Shown here: one piece after another, positions 13,954 to 15,606 of the stretch | Numbering within the stretch: the first letter of the stretch is position 1 | How the letters are laid out: each line of letters begins with the position of its first letter | Assembly: GCA_947168325.1 (NCBI GenBank) | Contig: CAMVLN010000023.1 | Coordinates: 1-15,606, forward strand | Direction: 5' to 3' | From: an uncultured Elusimicrobia bacterium | GTDB lineage: Bacteria; Elusimicrobiota; Endomicrobiia; Endomicrobiales; Endomicrobiaceae | Length of the DNA stretch: 15,606 nucleotides | Notes under the pieces: model-generated | What the model was told of the DNA's origin: nothing | Databases searched by the model: none | What the model saw: only the letters and a program-made list of their open reading frames with translations | Program-made: the position numbers and the translations under genes

Positions 13954-13966
13954 AAGAGAGAAAAAA

Positions 13967-15016
13967 ATGAAAGATAATAGAGTAACAAAAATTTTTATTA
14001 TATCTCTTTTATTGTTATTCTTTTTATTTGGTATGCTTTATTTATCAAGGCAGATCATTGTTCCGTTTATAGTGGCAGGTATAATCTGCTATGTATTTTC
14101 ACCTATAATAAATAAAATTATGTTGTTAGGTGTTAAAAGATGGGTTGCTGTTAGTTTTGTTGTTATATTAATTTTAACTATATTCATTTATGTTATTACA
14201 TTGTTGGTTCCTGTTATGGCTACAGAAATAAAATCTTTTACACAAAATTATCAAAAATATGAAATGATTATTAAAAAACAATGTTATGATATATCTAAAA
14301 AAATTCCATTTTTAAAAAAATATACTGACACTATTACCAATACAACAGAAGATTCTGAAAATAGCTTAATGAATTTAATTGCAAGCAAACTTGAAACTTT
14401 ATCAAAACATATAACTTCTGTTGTATCTGTAATACCGTTTATAATTTTAATTCCTATAATAACTTTTTTTATGTTGTTGGGTACAAATAAAGCAAAAGAA
14501 TCTTTTATTGAGTTTCTTCCTGCAAAATATGTTGAGTTTTTTGTATCGTTTATATATGAAGTAAATTTTGTTTTAGGTGGATATATTAGGGGCCAAATAA
14601 TTGAAGTGTTTTTTATAGCAATAGCAACTAGTTTAATTTTAATAAGTTTTAACATTAAGTATGCATTAATAATAGGTGCTGTTTCTGGCTTATTTAATAT
14701 AATTCCTTATCTTGGTCCTGTTGTAGCTATGGTATCGGGTGTTCTTGCAACAGCAATACAATATAAATCAATTACATTAGTTTTGTATGTTTTTATTGCA
14801 TTAGAAGTTATGGAACAAATAGATGGACGAATTATTCAACCATTAATTGTTGGTAAAAATGTAAATTTAGGACCTGTTACAATGATTTTTGCTTTATTGT
14901 TTGGTGCAAACATTGGTGGAGTTCTTGGAATGCTTATTGCAGTTCCTACACTTGCTGTATTAAAAAATATATTTATTATATTTACAAACAGATATAGAAA
15001 AAGTTTGTTAAGATAA
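13967..15016 (+). CDS. AI-2E/PerM (YdiK/TqsA) family membrane protein
   Basis: A 349-residue polytopic inner-membrane protein of the AI-2E transporter family (PF01594). Members include TqsA (autoinducer-2 export), PerM and sodium/proton antiporters, so substrate cannot be set from sequence. Hydrophobic helices lie at about 9-27 and 31-50, with another pair near 58-85. A soluble loop of about 60 residues follows (ending near 145), and then further helices. The family signature is GAVSGLFNIIPYLGPVVAMV at about residues 239-258, followed by QIDGRIIQPLIVGKNVNLGP (about 286-305) and the C-terminal helices IFALLFGANIGGVLGMLIAV. Length and motif order are normal for the family. An AAAAGAGAG run just before the ATG serves as ribosome-binding site. 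It is 13 bases after the cNMP-fold gene. Confidence 0.92.
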   Translation: MKDNRVTKIFIISLLLLFFLFGMLYLSRQIIVPFIVAGIICYVFSPIINKIMLLGVKRWVAVSFVVILILTIFIYVITLLVPVMATEIKSFTQNYQKYEMIIKKQCYDISKKIPFLKKYTDTITNTTEDSENSLMNLIASKLETLSKHITSVVSVIPFIILIPIITFFMLLGTNKAKESFIEFLPAKYVEFFVSFIYEVNFVLGGYIRGQIIEVFFIAIATSLILISFNIKYALIIGAVSGLFNIIPYLGPVVAMVSGVLATAIQYKSITLVLYVFIALEVMEQIDGRIIQPLIVGKNVNLGPVTMIFALLFGANIGGVLGMLIAVPTLAVLKNIFIIFTNRYRKSLLR

Positions 15017-15040
15017 GATATTAAATTATAGAAATTTTTC

Positions 15041-15061
15041 ATTAATATTAAGTATATTAAT
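15041..15061. repeat. Perfect AT-only inverted repeat ATTAATAT/ATATTAAT
   Basis: An 8-base perfect inverted repeat with a 5-base loop (TAAGT) between the AI-2E-family gene and the DUF4833 gene. It is followed on the plus strand by A-rich, not T-rich, sequence, so it is not a standard terminator for the gene before it. It could be an operator or a -10 region for the next gene, or chance in AT-rich DNA. Confidence 0.3.
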
Positions 15062-15083
15062 AAAAAACTTTAGTGGAGAAAAA

Positions 15084-15590
15084 ATGAAAAAAATATTTAC
15101 ACTTTGTTTTTTGTTTTTATTTTATGTTGTAAGTTTATATGCAGATAAAACAAGCAATTTATTTGTAATAGAAAGAAGCAAAAATGCAAATATTGTAAAA
15201 TACGATGCAATATTGACCAATACAGGAAAAATAAACGAAAAAAATCCTATAGATGCATACTGGTTGTTATATGCCAAAAAAAATGGAGAAAGAGAGGAAC
15301 TTAGTTCTTTTGATAAAAAAGCTTATGGCTTTAAAATAACTTATAATAAAGAAAACGGCAAATATGATTTTGTGTTAAAAGCAGTTAAAGACAAACCTAT
15401 GATTTTAGGTTTATATAATAATGTTCCTAAAACAGTAATAAAAATAAATAATACAGATTGTTTTCTAGAAAAAGTTTATATTGAATCTAAAGATGGTGCT
15501 CTTGGAATTCCTAAAGTAAGTTATTATGAACTTTTCGGCAAAGAAGTTTCAACAGGAAAAGCTCAACAACAAAAGATATTAGTTAAATAA
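15084..15590 (+). CDS. Secreted DUF4833-family protein
   Basis: A 168-residue protein with a clear signal peptide: MKKIFTLCFLFLFYVVSLYA, with probable cleavage after Ala20. The mature part begins DKTSNLFVIERSKNANIVKY, which together with LTNTGKINEKNPIDAYWLLY and the later KKAYGFKI matches the DUF4833 family (usual blocks: lFxIxRSkNaNxVxYd, PIxxYW, AYGf). The function of the family is unknown; it is found in periplasmic or exported proteins of Gram-negative bacteria. The protein is predominantly beta, with no lipobox cysteine and no membrane anchor after the signal, so it is probably periplasmic. GGAG sits about 7 bases before the ATG, supporting the start. It lies 67 bases after the AI-2E-family gene on the same strand and may have its own promoter. 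Confidence 0.85.
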   Translation: MKKIFTLCFLFLFYVVSLYADKTSNLFVIERSKNANIVKYDAILTNTGKINEKNPIDAYWLLYAKKNGEREELSSFDKKAYGFKITYNKENGKYDFVLKAVKDKPMILGLYNNVPKTVIKINNTDCFLEKVYIESKDGALGIPKVSYYELFGKEVSTGKAQQQKILVK

Positions 15591-15606
15591 AATTTTGCTA
15601 TAAATA

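Overview
This is an AT-rich, gene-dense bacterial window. The first 13.3 kb are read almost wholly on the minus strand and the last 2 kb on the plus strand. Shine-Dalgarno sequences are classical (AGGAGG, GGAGAG, AGGGG), and several gene pairs are coupled by overlapping stop and start codons. The very low GC, F-type ATP synthase, decaying genes and IS remnant fit a reduced or host-associated genome. From the general look of the proteins I favour an Elusimicrobiota/Endomicrobium-like termite-gut symbiont, but this is inference and no marker here proves it.

Layout. (1) 1-1004: the 5' part of ileS, minus strand, running off the left edge. (2) 1005-3528: yggS (PLP homeostasis), proC (proline biosynthesis) and a DUF167/YggU gene, probably one transcription unit read toward ileS. 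Between yggU and ileS lies a decayed gene that I read as an orotate phosphoribosyltransferase (pyrE) remnant. (3) 3547-4567: a small accessory patch with an N-terminal fragment of an IS30-type transposase (plus strand, frameshifted and truncated) and an intact Fic protein of the autoinhibited Neisseria (class III) type. (4) 4705-5942: yebC and ruvC, translationally coupled; ruvA and ruvB do not follow. (5) 6233-13337: the complete F1Fo ATP synthase operon in transcription order atpB, [unknown P-loop gene], atpE, atpF, atpH, atpA, atpG, atpD, atpC. (6) 13338-13518: a divergent promoter region. (7) 13519-15590, plus strand: a lone cyclic-nucleotide-binding-fold protein, an AI-2E/PerM-family membrane protein and a secreted DUF4833 protein.

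How it works together. The atp genes encode both the membrane rotor/stator (a, c, b) and the F1 head (alpha, beta, gamma, delta, epsilon), so the cell makes or uses ATP through an ion gradient. The operon departs from the usual pattern in four ways: an uncharacterised P-loop NTPase gene between atpB and atpE, a delta subunit about 55 residues shorter than usual, a c subunit with a mixed ion-binding motif, and two copies of a dispersed palindromic repeat in its two largest gaps.

The points most worth following are the P-loop gene inside the atp operon, the two-copy palindromic repeat, the Fic protein and the short AtpH. I saw no tRNA, rRNA or CRISPR array.
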